From a virus, in the IMG/VR virus record IMGVR_UViG_3300031787_000016, positions 83,779 to 147,778 of that record: a stretch of DNA of 64,000 nucleotides; one strand, written 5' to 3'. Positions within the stretch are counted from its first letter, which is position 1. The number at the start of each line of letters is the position of its first letter. The notes under the pieces were generated by a model. The model made no database searches. It was given only the letters and a program-made list of their open reading frames with translations, and was not told the DNA's origin. The translations under genes were made by a program, and so were the position numbers. Positions 7,810 to 15,861 of the stretch are shown here, in pieces.

Positions 7810-8966
7810 ACTTAACCTATATACTTCTACTTCTTCTTCTGGAGGACAATCTTTGTGCATTTCACTGTATGTATGAATGTTCGAGTACTATCAAACAATG
7901 CTGTGATGGCGCAAACTCGTTGGTATATGTGTAGATGATTGCAGTTGCAACTATATGTTAGTGTCAGATTTACACTTAGTCGAAGCAAGTGGGGCATATT
8001 ATTTCTCTCGTATAATTCTCGTATATACGAGAAGCACACGAACAAATCCGTTCTATCTCTCGCACAAACTTCACATTCTATCTCTTAACTCATCTACTTC
8101 CCTAAGACAAATATCAGCTTATTCGTTTATATATCAGCATCAGATTGTATTATATGATACCGTATAACGTGTATATCCTACTGTATAATCATTTGAGATG
8201 ATTGATATTAAATCACTCATCCTTTTAGATTATTATATATGTTTCACTCTAATGATTATTTAACGATACTTACTATATGCAATTTGTTGCATAGCTCTAA
8301 AATCGATTTTAAGACTAGCAAAATTGCTAGGGTACAAATACTCCTGAATGTATGTAAACAAGTCTTACAGGTCAATCTAGAGGTAGCTGCTAAGCATATA
8401 TACATCTCTAGCGAATACACATACAAGCATAGAAATACATACACGCTATATTATGTTAATACGAAAATTGCAGGACTAAAAAGAATTTTCAAACTTTTTT
8501 CTCTATACACTGTAAGACTTTTAACCACTTTTATCCGTTTACATACTGCGAGGGGGCTTTACATTCTAGAGATAACCTGATAACTTAATTTACATGAGAT
8601 ACGAGATAAGCAAAGCAAGCGGTAAGACGCAAGCCAAGCGGTCGCATCTCTAGTACCTTGAAAATTGAATACACATAATTCCGACAGTTGAAAAATGCTG
8701 TATGCCTGTAAAGGGCTGTAAGGGCGTGTCGTGATGATAGCAAGTCACTAAGATATAACACTTAAGCATAAAAGCTATGATTCTAAAGTAATTTAAGATA
8801 TCTTTAGATAGCGGTTAGTTTGATAGAGTACTGAAACTATCAGCGCTTGTAATACTGATTAGGGCGCTATAACAAAACACTGCGATGACCTTAAATAATC
8901 GCGTTACTTCTTTCTGTATTCCTTACTGCGATGTAATTCACTCGCTACTATAAGGAAAATAAGATA
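7810..8966. other. Long AT-rich intergenic control region
   Basis: More than 1.1 kb with no convincing gene; the longer open frames here have Tyr/Ile/Thr-rich translations typical of random AT-rich DNA. It contains a perfect 18-bp palindrome, several short hairpins (for example TGATAG/CTATCA near 8840) and many TATA-like strings. It separates minus-strand virion-type genes from the plus-strand early-type genes, so it is probably a divergent promoter region and possibly an origin. Confidence 0.6.
8016..8033. promoter_or_regulatory. Perfect 18-bp palindrome, candidate operator
   Basis: TTCTCGTATATACGAGAA reads the same on both strands. A further half-site CTCGTATAA lies immediately upstream at about 8007, so the two CTCGTATA strings are spaced one helical turn apart. 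This is the form of a dimeric repressor site in the divergent control region. The binding protein is not identified. Confidence 0.6.
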
Positions 8967-9116
8967 ATGACTGAACAAAAACGAATTGAACTAACCAGAA
9001 AATTAGCTCAAGAGAGATTAGAAACCGCTATAGAGTATGCAAAATACTTAGCGGATAAATTCGGTATATACAATCAAGATTATTGGGATAACTACGATAC
9101 GATACAAAGTATGTAA
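8967..9116 (+). CDS. Small acidic/helical protein, 49 aa
   Basis: ATG at 8967 preceded by AAGGA about 11 nt upstream. The translation (MTEQKRIELTRKLAQERLET..., ending DNYDTIQSM) is a likely amphipathic helix followed by an aromatic, acidic tail. Codon pattern and SD support a real gene, but it is short. Unknown function; a small early host-takeover protein would fit the position. Confidence 0.55.
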   Translation: MTEQKRIELTRKLAQERLETAIEYAKYLADKFGIYNQDYWDNYDTIQSM

Positions 9117-9351
9117 AATCAACTACATCGCAGCAAAGAGTATGGAAAGAAGTAACTGAGACAAAAACTACTTAACCACGACTGTTCAGGCAAGCTATAG
9201 GCTATATAGCTGTAATACTGCTAGAGATTCTACAATTTTAGAATCTATTACTATCCTTGCTACTGTAACTTGGTTAAGTCTAGTCTAGTCCTAACTGTGC
9301 TGTAAAGCTAACTACCGTAAGGCATCACTTGAAAACATAGGAGATAAGACA

Positions 9352-9516
9352 ATGAGTAATTTAGAAAAATTAAAGCGAATTGAAAAGTTAATATCTGAAA
9401 TTGACTTTAAGATTAACGAATTTCCTAATGATGTCTGTAAAAGAGATTCTGAGAAAAGTCTACAGTACGCTAATAGCTATATAAGAATAGCAATCAATCA
9501 TCTAGAACGATTATAA
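9352..9516 (+). CDS. Small coiled-coil-like protein, 54 aa
   Basis: ATG at 9352 with ATAGGAG eleven nt upstream, a good ribosome binding site. The translation MSNLEKLKRIEKLISEIDFK is a strong amphipathic helix, and NSYIRIAINHLERL ends the protein. Together with the 49-aa gene upstream it forms a pair of small helical early-region proteins. Function unknown. Confidence 0.6.
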   Translation: MSNLEKLKRIEKLISEIDFKINEFPNDVCKRDSEKSLQYANSYIRIAINHLERL

Positions 9517-9590
9517 ATAAGCTGACAGCACAGCTAAGACTAGCACTAGTCCGTACAAGTGGAAAGCTTGTAACATTATGTAGAGTACCC

Positions 9591-9610
9591 ATAGGGGTTA
9601 TTTACCCTAT
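9591..9610 (+). terminator. Small hairpin before the early gene run
   Basis: ATAGGG pairs with CCCTAT across an 8-nt loop, followed by ACAACTTTT. It could terminate the small-gene transcript or act in the leader of the gene at 9677. Weak T tract. Confidence 0.4.
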
Positions 9611-9676
9611 ACAACTTTTCCAATTCCCCCAAAAAAATTCTATCCTTTACGGCTTGCTTTTTAGCAAGATAGAAAA

Positions 9677-10117
9677 ATGTCAAATACTAAGTGCTTGTTG
9701 AAAGATATCTACATCCCTCTAACTAATGATGAAGGTATTGAAGCTACTTCAATAGTGCTATCTGTGAGATTATCTTACAGTGTTCCTGTAGATTGTTTCC
9801 CTTACCCTGATTCTGTAATTTCTACAAAAGGGTATGATTGTGGTAGGTTTGTTGTCAAAATCAGTGAACTCAATGAAGAAACTTTAGAAAAGCTTAAAGC
9901 TAATCTTGCATTCACTGATTTTTCTAGACATTCTCATGAATGGTACAGGAATGAATTTCCAAAGGTTCTTGGTTACGATACTGAAAAATGTATTATCTGG
10001 TATAAAGATGGTACATGGGCAGAATTGCAAGAGCAACGTACTGATGATGAAGTTGGATATTATGTTTCTGGCTATGATTGGATAGAACACGGTTTAGCTC
10101 CTGTTTTCCCTGATTAA
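9677..10117 (+). CDS. Hypothetical protein, 146 aa
   Basis: First sizeable gene of the plus-strand run. Acidic, with alternating beta-like stretches (SIVLSVRLSYSVPVD) and an aromatic C-terminus (GYYVSGYDWIEHGLAPVFPD). No motif, signal or membrane segment. The upstream intergenic region has hairpins but only a poor SD. Not recognised. Confidence 0.65.
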   Translation: MSNTKCLLKDIYIPLTNDEGIEATSIVLSVRLSYSVPVDCFPYPDSVISTKGYDCGRFVVKISELNEETLEKLKANLAFTDFSRHSHEWYRNEFPKVLGYDTEKCIIWYKDGTWAELQEQRTDDEVGYYVSGYDWIEHGLAPVFPD

Positions 10118-10133
10118 TTAATATCTTTCCCTA

Positions 10134-10170
10134 CGGTAGCTAATAACTTGGCAACTAGCGTTAGCTATCG
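10134..10170 (+). terminator. Intergenic stem-loop, 10 bp
   Basis: CGGTAGCTAA pairs with TTAGCTATCG (one G-U) around a 17-nt loop. It follows TTTCC and precedes a GGAGTGAT string, the same framing as the stem-loop at 15774-15811, so the two are probably related elements. No T tract, so a processing or regulatory hairpin is as likely as a terminator. Confidence 0.45.
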
Positions 10171-10220
10171 TGCGGAGTGATGCTAATAACATTACTTGCT
10201 ACGCTTTCATCCTACTAAGG

Positions 10221-10237
10221 CTAGTCTATAAGGCTAG
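10221..10237 (+). promoter_or_regulatory. Leader hairpin CTAGTC-AGGCTAG
   Basis: CTAGTCT and AGGCTAG pair over 7 bp (one G-U) with a 3-nt loop, ending 8 nt before the ATG at 10246 where a ribosome binding site would sit. A near copy lies at 10801-10818 before the next major gene, suggesting a translational operator. Confidence 0.5.
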
Positions 10238-10245
10238 ATGATACG

Positions 10246-10551
10246 ATGCAAACACATCAAGTAACACTCGGTCGCAATGTTGGCGATACAGTTGACGCTA
10301 TAGACGTTACTAGGGCTGTAGACTATTTCGCTCTATGTCTCAAAACACTAGACTGCAATTCTTTCTCGGTCTATGAAGGGAAAGGTTATTGGCAAGGTAT
10401 ACCAGAAAATACAATTCGCTTTGAAGTGTTTGGTATTACTGACAGCCAAGCAAAACACCTTGCAGGATGGCTTGCTAAGCAATTCCACCAAGAAGCTGTA
10501 ATGCTTCTTTCTGTGAATTCACGCCCCAAATTTATTAGGGGGGATGCGTAA
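10246..10551 (+). CDS. Hypothetical protein, 101 aa
   Basis: ATG immediately after a leader hairpin that occupies the usual SD position. Mixed alpha/beta composition (HQVTLGRNVGDTVDAIDVTRAV; ending SRPKFIRGDA). The stop overlaps the next ATG (TAATG), so the downstream membrane protein is probably translationally coupled. Not recognised. Confidence 0.65.
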   Translation: MQTHQVTLGRNVGDTVDAIDVTRAVDYFALCLKTLDCNSFSVYEGKGYWQGIPENTIRFEVFGITDSQAKHLAGWLAKQFHQEAVMLLSVNSRPKFIRGDA

Positions 10552-10718
10552 TGGGAACTCTAATTGGAGCTGCCCTATTCGGCGCTGTTGCTCCTAGCTT
10601 TGTAGCCTTGAATCTGTTTATTTCTGGTATGCAAAAAGATGACAAAATTCGGAATCTTGAAACAAAGGTAGAGACGTTTGAGACGGTTCTATCTGTAATG
10701 AAAAAGAAAGAATTTTAA
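10551..10718 (+). CDS. Small single-pass membrane protein, 55 aa
   Basis: Hydrophobic segment LIGAALFGAVAPSFVALNLF (about residues 4-23) followed by a charged helix IRNLETKVETFETVLSVMKK. Topology N-out or N-in is not evident. The start overlaps the upstream stop. Architecture (membrane anchor plus cytosolic coiled coil) is common in small phage proteins affecting the host envelope; the specific role is unknown. Confidence 0.65.
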   Translation: MGTLIGAALFGAVAPSFVALNLFISGMQKDDKIRNLETKVETFETVLSVMKKKEF

Positions 10719-10800
10719 TAATGAGTTCTCCTATGCGGATAGTGCAAGACTATCCCATTAAGAGCATTCATTCTGTTGAATGTCTCTACTATCCTTTAGG

Positions 10801-10818
10801 CTAGTCTGTATAGGCTAG
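10801..10818 (+). promoter_or_regulatory. Leader hairpin, second copy
   Basis: CTAGTCT-GTAT-AGGCTAG forms a 7-bp stem (one T-G) with a 4-nt loop, 6 nt before the GTG at 10825. Near-identical to 10221-10237 in sequence and position relative to the start codon. Confidence 0.5.
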
Positions 10819-10824
10819 ATAGTT

Positions 10825-11505
10825 GTGAAAAAAACCTCTGTAACATTAAAGCATCTCAATGAATCTGTCATTAGAAAACGTGTTGACTATTACTACAATC
10901 TGGCAATCAGGTATTATCCAGAATGCAAAGACTGGTATTCTACAGAATTTCACGAAACTGCAAAATTCTGCCATAGCGTAAACCCCAAATTTTCGCTCTT
11001 GCAGTGGTGCGGTGTAATCTCTTGCCTTAGTCCCTCTACAAGCTGGGAAAAAAACAAAGAGTTCGCTCTGTTGTTATGTGAGTTGACGCAAACAGTTATA
11101 AATGACTGTGAGACGCTCTACAACTCTGGTATTAGGTGTTTGTTCTCCCTGAACTTGAGAAAGTCTCTAGCAGTGCTTTCACTGCCGCAGGATGAGCTTT
11201 TAGAAACCAATATCTTGAAGATTTTGAATGCGCCCAAAACATCCCATTTCTTTCTGAACGGGTTTTACCCTAAAGTTGAGACGGGTTGTACTCTAGACTC
11301 TCACATGGGACAAATCTTTGTACCTGAAATTGTGGGTTCTGCTAGTTTCACTAAGGCGGCATATCGTGAATTTGAAGTAGTCTTCAACCGCATTGCTAGG
11401 GAAAAGGGATTGCTAAGCCACCAATTGCAAGCTATGATTTGGTGTGCTAAAGTCTACGGCATTCCTAAGCCTGTGCAACTTAAATTTGATTTGAATCTGG
11501 TATAA
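10825..11505 (+). CDS. Phage protein resembling HhH-GPD DNA glycosylase folds
   Basis: 226 aa from a GTG. Pattern ISCLSPSTSWEKNKEFA, then APKTSHFFLNGF, then TLDSHMGQIF and SHQLQAMIWCAKV recalls a phage family whose LDSH corresponds to the Asp-containing turn of HhH-GPD glycosylases. No iron-sulphur Cys cluster. If active it would act on modified or damaged DNA; the resemblance is from pattern memory only and enzymatic activity is uncertain. Preceded by the leader hairpin, so expression may be translationally controlled. Confidence 0.55.
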   Translation: MKKTSVTLKHLNESVIRKRVDYYYNLAIRYYPECKDWYSTEFHETAKFCHSVNPKFSLLQWCGVISCLSPSTSWEKNKEFALLLCELTQTVINDCETLYNSGIRCLFSLNLRKSLAVLSLPQDELLETNILKILNAPKTSHFFLNGFYPKVETGCTLDSHMGQIFVPEIVGSASFTKAAYREFEVVFNRIAREKGLLSHQLQAMIWCAKVYGIPKPVQLKFDLNLV

Positions 11506-11509
11506 AAAT

Positions 11510-11854
11510 ATGCTGAAACATTTTGACATTGATAGAAATTACAATTCACAATTTATCTTCCCTACTCTAGAACTTATCAAGAAATTCGGAATTATAGCCG
11601 CTAAAGTTCAAGCTAGTTATAAGGGCAGTTGGGAAACTGGTGAGTATGTATACACCCCTGACCGTGTATTGACTTTATCTAAAGGTTTCAGTGAACAAGA
11701 GAAAATCGATTTTCTTGCTGACCTTGCATCAGCTAATTCGCTCCATAAAGGTGTTATCTACCATACAGATTCTACATGGTCTTTTTTAGATTCGTATGAT
11801 GGTGATTATTTTTGGGCTTATGTAGAATACCCTGATATTAACACGGTGCTATAG
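11510..11854 (+). CDS. Hypothetical protein, 114 aa
   Basis: Follows the glycosylase-like gene by 4 nt and shares its transcript. Contains YNSQFIFPTLELIKKFG and an aromatic C-terminal part (YHTDSTWSFLDSYDGDYFWAYVEY) similar in flavour to other small proteins of this region. No motif recognised. Confidence 0.6.
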   Translation: MLKHFDIDRNYNSQFIFPTLELIKKFGIIAAKVQASYKGSWETGEYVYTPDRVLTLSKGFSEQEKIDFLADLASANSLHKGVIYHTDSTWSFLDSYDGDYFWAYVEYPDINTVL

Positions 11855-11960
11855 ACCTGAAACATATCGTTGATTATTCCTAGCTGTGTAGTGTAAGCTA
11901 TTGCACAGCTAAGAGTATTCACACTACTCGTTAACCCTAAATTGGAGCTATAAAAAAAAG

Positions 11961-12479
11961 ATGTTAGAAGCATTAGCACAAAGATATCTAGACGGTGTTG
12001 ACCAAACCCCAAACTTGCCTGAACTTACAGGGGACATTTTGACAAAATGGATTAATCATGAATATGATGCCATTGTTGCCAAGGGCTTGAAAGTTGAGTT
12101 AACTGAACAAGCAGACAGCTATGAAAACAGTAAAGCGCTGTTTGATGACATCGCTCAAAACAATCATGTATTCATTTTCTCGCTATTCAATGAGCATCCT
12201 TTGTGGGATGAAGCTACCAACCAGAAGTTTCGTGCTGTCCATGATTACAGACATCATTTTGAGTCTGGACGTTCTGAACTTGGGTTTAGCTTGCATAGTG
12301 AATTTGAAGCTTACCAGAAAGCAAAAGATGATTTGTTCGATTACTTGTGGAAACATGAAAACGTCCCTACGCTTGAGATATTCCCTATCTTGGACAAAAT
12401 TCTCTTTTCTGAGATTGTCTTACAAGCTGCTGTAAGGCATTACACAGGGGAATTTGCAGCCCAAAAAATCGTATTCTAG
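11961..12479 (+). CDS. Conserved phage protein with FRAVHD motif, 172 aa
   Basis: Contains NEHPLWDEATNQKFRAVHDY, then GFSLHSEFEAYQKAK, LFSEIVLQAAVRHY and a C-terminal FAAQKIVF. I recall the same order (HPL..N..FRAVHD, E..AY..H, E...QA, QK) in a widespread tailed-phage family of unknown function. The invariant His/Asp/Glu residues look like a metal-binding active site, but no reaction is known to me. Preceded by an A-rich leader without obvious SD. Confidence 0.6.
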   Translation: MLEALAQRYLDGVDQTPNLPELTGDILTKWINHEYDAIVAKGLKVELTEQADSYENSKALFDDIAQNNHVFIFSLFNEHPLWDEATNQKFRAVHDYRHHFESGRSELGFSLHSEFEAYQKAKDDLFDYLWKHENVPTLEIFPILDKILFSEIVLQAAVRHYTGEFAAQKIVF

Positions 12480-12486
12480 TTTTGGT

Positions 12487-12510
12487 GCTGACCTATCGGC
12501 TATACGGGGC
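12487..12510 (+). promoter_or_regulatory. Leader box GACCTATCGGCTATACGGGG, copy 1
   Basis: A GC-rich block of 24 nt that recurs with three differences at 17459-17482, both lying between genes with no other shared sequence. Here the next start is 12538. It may be a processing, operator or transcription-pausing site. Confidence 0.45.
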
Positions 12511-12537
12511 ATTGATAAACTATTAGAGATTAAAATC

Positions 12538-12942
12538 ATGGCAACATATAACAACACAACAGAACCCTACACTTTAGCTAGCTTCATCAACAATTTAGAT
12601 ATATTTCTAGCTTCGCTTCCTGTAGATTTTCAGCATGGCAATAAAAAGCACATCGCAGAATTGCCACATCCTGAAGCTGTCAAGACACAATATCGCTTTT
12701 GGCTTGAGAATATACAGCCAAAGTGTATTCGTGTCGTGGTGCGCGATTTATCGACACCTGACTTCGTTTGCTTGCGTGAGAGTAACAGTACAGTCAATCC
12801 AATTGTATGTCACATCACAAAAGATTTTGTTGATTTTCATTCTGGGCGCTACTTTGATGATGAAGAAAGTGCCAATCGTTTTCTAGACAATATCGAACGT
12901 TTGTCGAAGTCTGGTGCAAAATTCGCAAGGAAAATTGATTAA
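12538..12942 (+). CDS. Hypothetical protein, 134 aa
   Basis: Start chosen at the ATG at 12538, after the leader box; a longer frame exists but would run through the box. Region TQYRFWLENIQPKCIRVVVRD is basic, and the C-terminal helix (EESANRFLDNIERLSKSG) is acidic then basic. The stop TAATG overlaps the next gene. Not recognised. Confidence 0.62.
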   Translation: MATYNNTTEPYTLASFINNLDIFLASLPVDFQHGNKKHIAELPHPEAVKTQYRFWLENIQPKCIRVVVRDLSTPDFVCLRESNSTVNPIVCHITKDFVDFHSGRYFDDEESANRFLDNIERLSKSGAKFARKID

Positions 12943-13391
12943 TGTCTATAACCCATTGTTGCAACACTGAACCAATTGTGCAGAGAGGCATAGATGTTTT
13001 TGTGAATCGAACTATGCCTTACGCTTATCTAGAGTGTCCTGTCTGCCAAAGAAAAGGGGGCAAACTTTGGGGCTACAAAGGAACTGTCGCCCAACAAGTC
13101 GAAATTAACGATATACAAATCAAGTTTTGGAATAAAGAAATGCTAAATATCAGAAAAAAGAATTTCAAGACGGCTTTGCGTAAGCTTCTTGAAGAATACA
13201 ATGCGTCTATTAATTGGACTTGTGACCCTAGCTCTGATTTAGCTTGCGTCTTCGATGCTCATCTTGAGATTCTAGACAACTCAGATATTCAAGAAAAGCC
13301 TATCCTAGTTTTCAATAATGAGTATATCGATATTCATGAAATTGACGATAACTGTGAAGTAATTATTACATCACCAAAAGATATCCCCTAA
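12942..13391 (+). CDS. Hypothetical protein with Cys pairs, 149 aa
   Basis: N-terminal CCNTEP and CPVCQRKGG could form a zinc ribbon (residues about 6-30). The C-terminal domain contains ALRKLLEEYNASI and PSSDLA, repeated in the protein at 13957-14418 as LRKLLEKYNAQI and PSSDIT, so the two share a duplicated domain. The partner domains differ, so the shared piece behaves as a module. Function unknown. Confidence 0.65.
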   Translation: MSITHCCNTEPIVQRGIDVFVNRTMPYAYLECPVCQRKGGKLWGYKGTVAQQVEINDIQIKFWNKEMLNIRKKNFKTALRKLLEEYNASINWTCDPSSDLACVFDAHLEILDNSDIQEKPILVFNNEYIDIHEIDDNCEVIITSPKDIP

Positions 13392-13508
13392 GAAATAGCC
13401 TACGCAGTTGACTTTTCCTATCTGTTCGTGAGAAGCTACCCTTAACGAACAGACAAGAGCAGTCAAACGCTCAACAACAAAAACATTCACATCACGGAGC
13501 ATTACGTC

Positions 13509-13682
13509 ATGTCTCAACATTCACCATCAAGAGAAGCATTTCTAAACCTTGAACACGCAAAGCTAACAGGTAATTTACCTGATGTAGCTATCGTCCGCAA
13601 CAATTCACATCGCACAGCTTGGGAACTGCGCGAAGCATCGACACTGAACATCGAAGCATCACATCCGCTAATCAAATCTTGA
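13509..13682 (+). CDS. Small hypothetical protein, 57 aa
   Basis: ATG at 13509 with GGAG thirteen nt upstream. Helical translation (SREAFLNLEHAKLTGNLPD; HRTAWELREASTLNIEASH). Not recognised; codon use resembles neighbours. Confidence 0.5.
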   Translation: MSQHSPSREAFLNLEHAKLTGNLPDVAIVRNNSHRTAWELREASTLNIEASHPLIKS

Positions 13683-13748
13683 AGCATTACTTGAGAGGGT
13701 ACACCCCTTAACTCCCCTCTCTTTCTGCCAACTTTTTCGGAGAAAATT

Positions 13749-13955
13749 ATGCCACAAGACACTAGACTCCCTTTTCAAATCGAAGCTGACAAGCAATTAC
13801 GCAAGAGTACAGCGAAGCTAATCATGCCTTGCACTCCTGTATATCGCTTTGACACTACTAATCAACTAGAAGGTTTCTTGAACTTCACCAACTCACCCAA
13901 CAAGGCTTTCGATTTCTCCCAAGACAATTATCACTATAACCAAAACTTTAAATAA
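13749..13955 (+). CDS. Small hypothetical protein, 68 aa
   Basis: ATG at 13749 preceded by CGGAGAAA, a good SD. N-terminus polar (QIEADKQLRKSTAK), C-terminus Asn/Phe-rich (FNFTNSPNKAFDFSQDNYHYNQNF). One nucleotide separates its stop from the next ATG. Function unknown. Confidence 0.6.
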   Translation: MPQDTRLPFQIEADKQLRKSTAKLIMPCTPVYRFDTTNQLEGFLNFTNSPNKAFDFSQDNYHYNQNFK

Positions 13956-13956
13956 A

Positions 13957-14418
13957 ATGAAAGCAATTCAAGTTTCCTATTCCAGTATCACTCACAAGTA
14001 TCGCGCTAAAGCTGAAGGTGTTCCCGCTATCTCTCGCAGCGTCGAACAAGACGGTGGCTATACTGCTTCGCGCATCGCTCAGGAGCTTGCAGATAAGTAC
14101 AACTGGCTAACGTTCAACGGCGTAGTCAAGTATCGCCTAGAGCATGGTTTCCTGTCTAACGGTAATGATGTGTTCGTGTTTGTTGAACTCCCCAAAGAAG
14201 AGCCTAAGCCTGATATCCGCAGGGACTTGCGTAAGCTTCTCGAAAAATACAATGCTCAAATTGTAGTTCTGGATTACTGCCATCAACCCAGCAGCGATAT
14301 AACACTACGAGTAGAGACTATTGGAAAATTCCCTAGAAAGGTATTGATTCAATTCACTTACTCTGTGGTTAACAGTGAGGATTACTGTCTATCAGAAGAA
14401 GATATAGCTGATGGCTAA
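13957..14418 (+). CDS. Hypothetical protein sharing a module with 12942-13391, 153 aa
   Basis: N-terminal half (VSYSSITHKYRAKAEGVPA...) looks like a small beta domain that might bind nucleic acid; C-terminal half repeats the LRKLLEKYNAQI..PSSDIT module of the 149-aa protein upstream. Ends by overlapping the next start by 8 nt. Function unknown. Confidence 0.62.
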   Translation: MKAIQVSYSSITHKYRAKAEGVPAISRSVEQDGGYTASRIAQELADKYNWLTFNGVVKYRLEHGFLSNGNDVFVFVELPKEEPKPDIRRDLRKLLEKYNAQIVVLDYCHQPSSDITLRVETIGKFPRKVLIQFTYSVVNSEDYCLSEEDIADG

Positions 14419-14806
14419 CAAACATTCACCGAAAAAGAACTCGGCTGACTTTGGAAATACCGAACACTATTATTTTGAAATTGAACCTATACAATATTAC
14501 TCCTACCATCTTGTAGACACAATCGGCGCACAAGTGGTTAAGGCTCAGTCCTTAGCTGAAGCACAAGAGAAGGTCAAACATCTTCCCTATAGATGCTCTG
14601 GTCTGATTCAAATACCTAGAAGTGAATATCTAGAGATACTAAGCAGACCGTTCTTTAAAATTCAGCTAAGAACGAAGAATGGTTGGCAGTTTCTCGAAGA
14701 GATTTTCCAGACTACGAAAGCAGTAGAGTTGGCTTTAGATTACTGGAGGCAAGTCTCACCTGACTCTGAATACCAAGCAATCAAATGTGAGGCACTCGAC
14801 CTATGA
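14411..14806 (+). CDS. Hypothetical protein, 131 aa
   Basis: Contains YYSYHLVDTIGAQVVKAQSLAEAQEKV and IPRSEYLEIL, a pattern repeated in short form in the next protein (YYIPDYFYANTITAPSIEQAEDCL; ITKEEYLKL). The two are likely duplicated domains. Stop overlaps the next ATG (ATGA). Confidence 0.62.
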   Translation: MANKHSPKKNSADFGNTEHYYFEIEPIQYYSYHLVDTIGAQVVKAQSLAEAQEKVKHLPYRCSGLIQIPRSEYLEILSRPFFKIQLRTKNGWQFLEEIFQTTKAVELALDYWRQVSPDSEYQAIKCEALDL

Positions 14807-14979
14807 AATACTTTTCTTACTACATTCCAGACTATTTCTATGCCAATACAATCACTGCCCCTAGTATTGAACAGGCTGAGGACTGCTTGACTCAAAATGT
14901 CACTCTTGGTAATCACTGGGGCTTACATGAAATTACTAAAGAAGAATACCTAAAACTACAATCTGATGGCAAAAACTAA
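14803..14979 (+). CDS. Small protein, 58 aa, single-domain relative of 14411-14806
   Basis: ATGA overlap with the gene upstream and a 14-nt overlap with the gene downstream. The order YYIPDYFYAN...APSIEQAEDCL...HEITKEEYLKL matches the N-terminal domain of the 131-aa neighbour, indicating local duplication. Function unknown. Confidence 0.6.
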   Translation: MKYFSYYIPDYFYANTITAPSIEQAEDCLTQNVTLGNHWGLHEITKEEYLKLQSDGKN

Positions 14980-15556
14980 TCTCTCAAAAGAACAACTCAT
15001 CGATTCTTTTCTGTTACGAAGTAAAGACCTTTCTTCCAGTGGCTTACAAATCGATTCTGAAGGCTATCTCTATGCTTCGGGCGAAATGATAGCAGCTTGG
15101 CAAAAAGATATCTTATTCATCGACTGCGGTAGCTCTCAAGTATGCAATCGCAATCGAGTTCATTCGCTTCGCCTGATGGCAGAAGAGAAAAACATCCCTC
15201 ACGTACCTTATAACGAATTTGCTCTTGCTCCGACTGCTGAATTTCTTTGGGTTGAGCGCTTAGTTACCTACCCAATTAGATGTACGCCTAAAGATGTAAA
15301 TCCTATAAACATCTTCAAACAAGCTCAAAAAGTACTTGACAAAGCTATAGAAAAAAATATAAGCTATGAAAGCATTCACGCATTGATTGATTCAACACAA
15401 TACATTGCAACGTTATTCAATTTTGAGTTCGATGCAACACAGTACGAAACAAAACAAAAACAACAAGAGCAACTTGAGCGCACTAAAAAACAAGTAGCGG
15501 CTCAGTATCACTTCCAAGAGTACACAAGACTACAACAGGAGCTAGAAGCATCATGA
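14966..15556 (+). CDS. Hypothetical protein, 196 aa
   Basis: Region GEMIAAWQKDILFIDCGSSQVCNRNRVHSLR is a mixed alpha/beta domain; the C-terminal quarter is a Gln/Glu/Lys-rich coiled coil (KQQEQLERTKKQVAAQYHFQEYTRLQQELEAS). Overlaps both neighbours by a few nt. Not recognised. Confidence 0.65.
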   Translation: MAKTNLSKEQLIDSFLLRSKDLSSSGLQIDSEGYLYASGEMIAAWQKDILFIDCGSSQVCNRNRVHSLRLMAEEKNIPHVPYNEFALAPTAEFLWVERLVTYPIRCTPKDVNPINIFKQAQKVLDKAIEKNISYESIHALIDSTQYIATLFNFEFDATQYETKQKQQEQLERTKKQVAAQYHFQEYTRLQQELEAS

Positions 15557-15768
15557 TTACAACAATCGCACAGGTCAAAGAATATGTAAAAAAGATTGAG
15601 CCTAGACCAAGATTTCCTATCGTAGTAGTAGAGCCAGAAAGCTACCCTAACGCAGTATCGCTTCACAATAAGTATTATTGGCAAACACTTCATCTCCCTA
15701 CTGAAGATTCCTCTATAGATGACGCAATCGAAGTAATTGAAAAAGTTGCCTCCGAATACTGTGATTAA
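15553..15768 (+). CDS. MITTI-family small protein A, 71 aa
   Basis: Begins MITTIAQVKEYV and is paralogous to 18280-18498 (MITTIEQVKEHI): both have P.V, a central E/H-rich strand and a C-terminal acidic helix preceded by LP. Start overlaps the upstream stop (ATGA). Two copies 2.7 kb apart point to duplication inside this accessory region. Confidence 0.65.
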   Translation: MITTIAQVKEYVKKIEPRPRFPIVVVEPESYPNAVSLHNKYYWQTLHLPTEDSSIDDAIEVIEKVASEYCD

Positions 15769-15773
15769 TCTTT

Positions 15774-15811
15774 CCACACGATGCATTAGCTTGTGTTAGT
15801 GCATCGTGTGG
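15774..15811 (+). terminator. Perfect 12-bp stem-loop
   Basis: CCACACGATGCA pairs exactly with TGCATCGTGTGG around 14 nt, between convergently spaced gene blocks. No T tract follows (GAGTGATTAG), so it may be a factor-dependent terminator, an mRNA 3-prime stabiliser or an operator. Framed by the same flanks as 10134-10170. Confidence 0.55.
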
Positions 15812-15861
15812 AGTGATTAGCTGACGCTAGTTACCCTTTACCAATCACCCGAATAAAAAAC

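Noticed and set aside
7955-8167. 70-codon ORF in the control region
   Set aside because: Overlaps the palindrome at 8016 and has no start support or protein-like patterning.
8239-8580. 113-codon plus-strand ORF in the control region
   Set aside because: Translation is Tyr/Ile/Thr-rich without protein-like patterning, no ribosome binding site, and it lies in AT-rich DNA with regulatory repeats.
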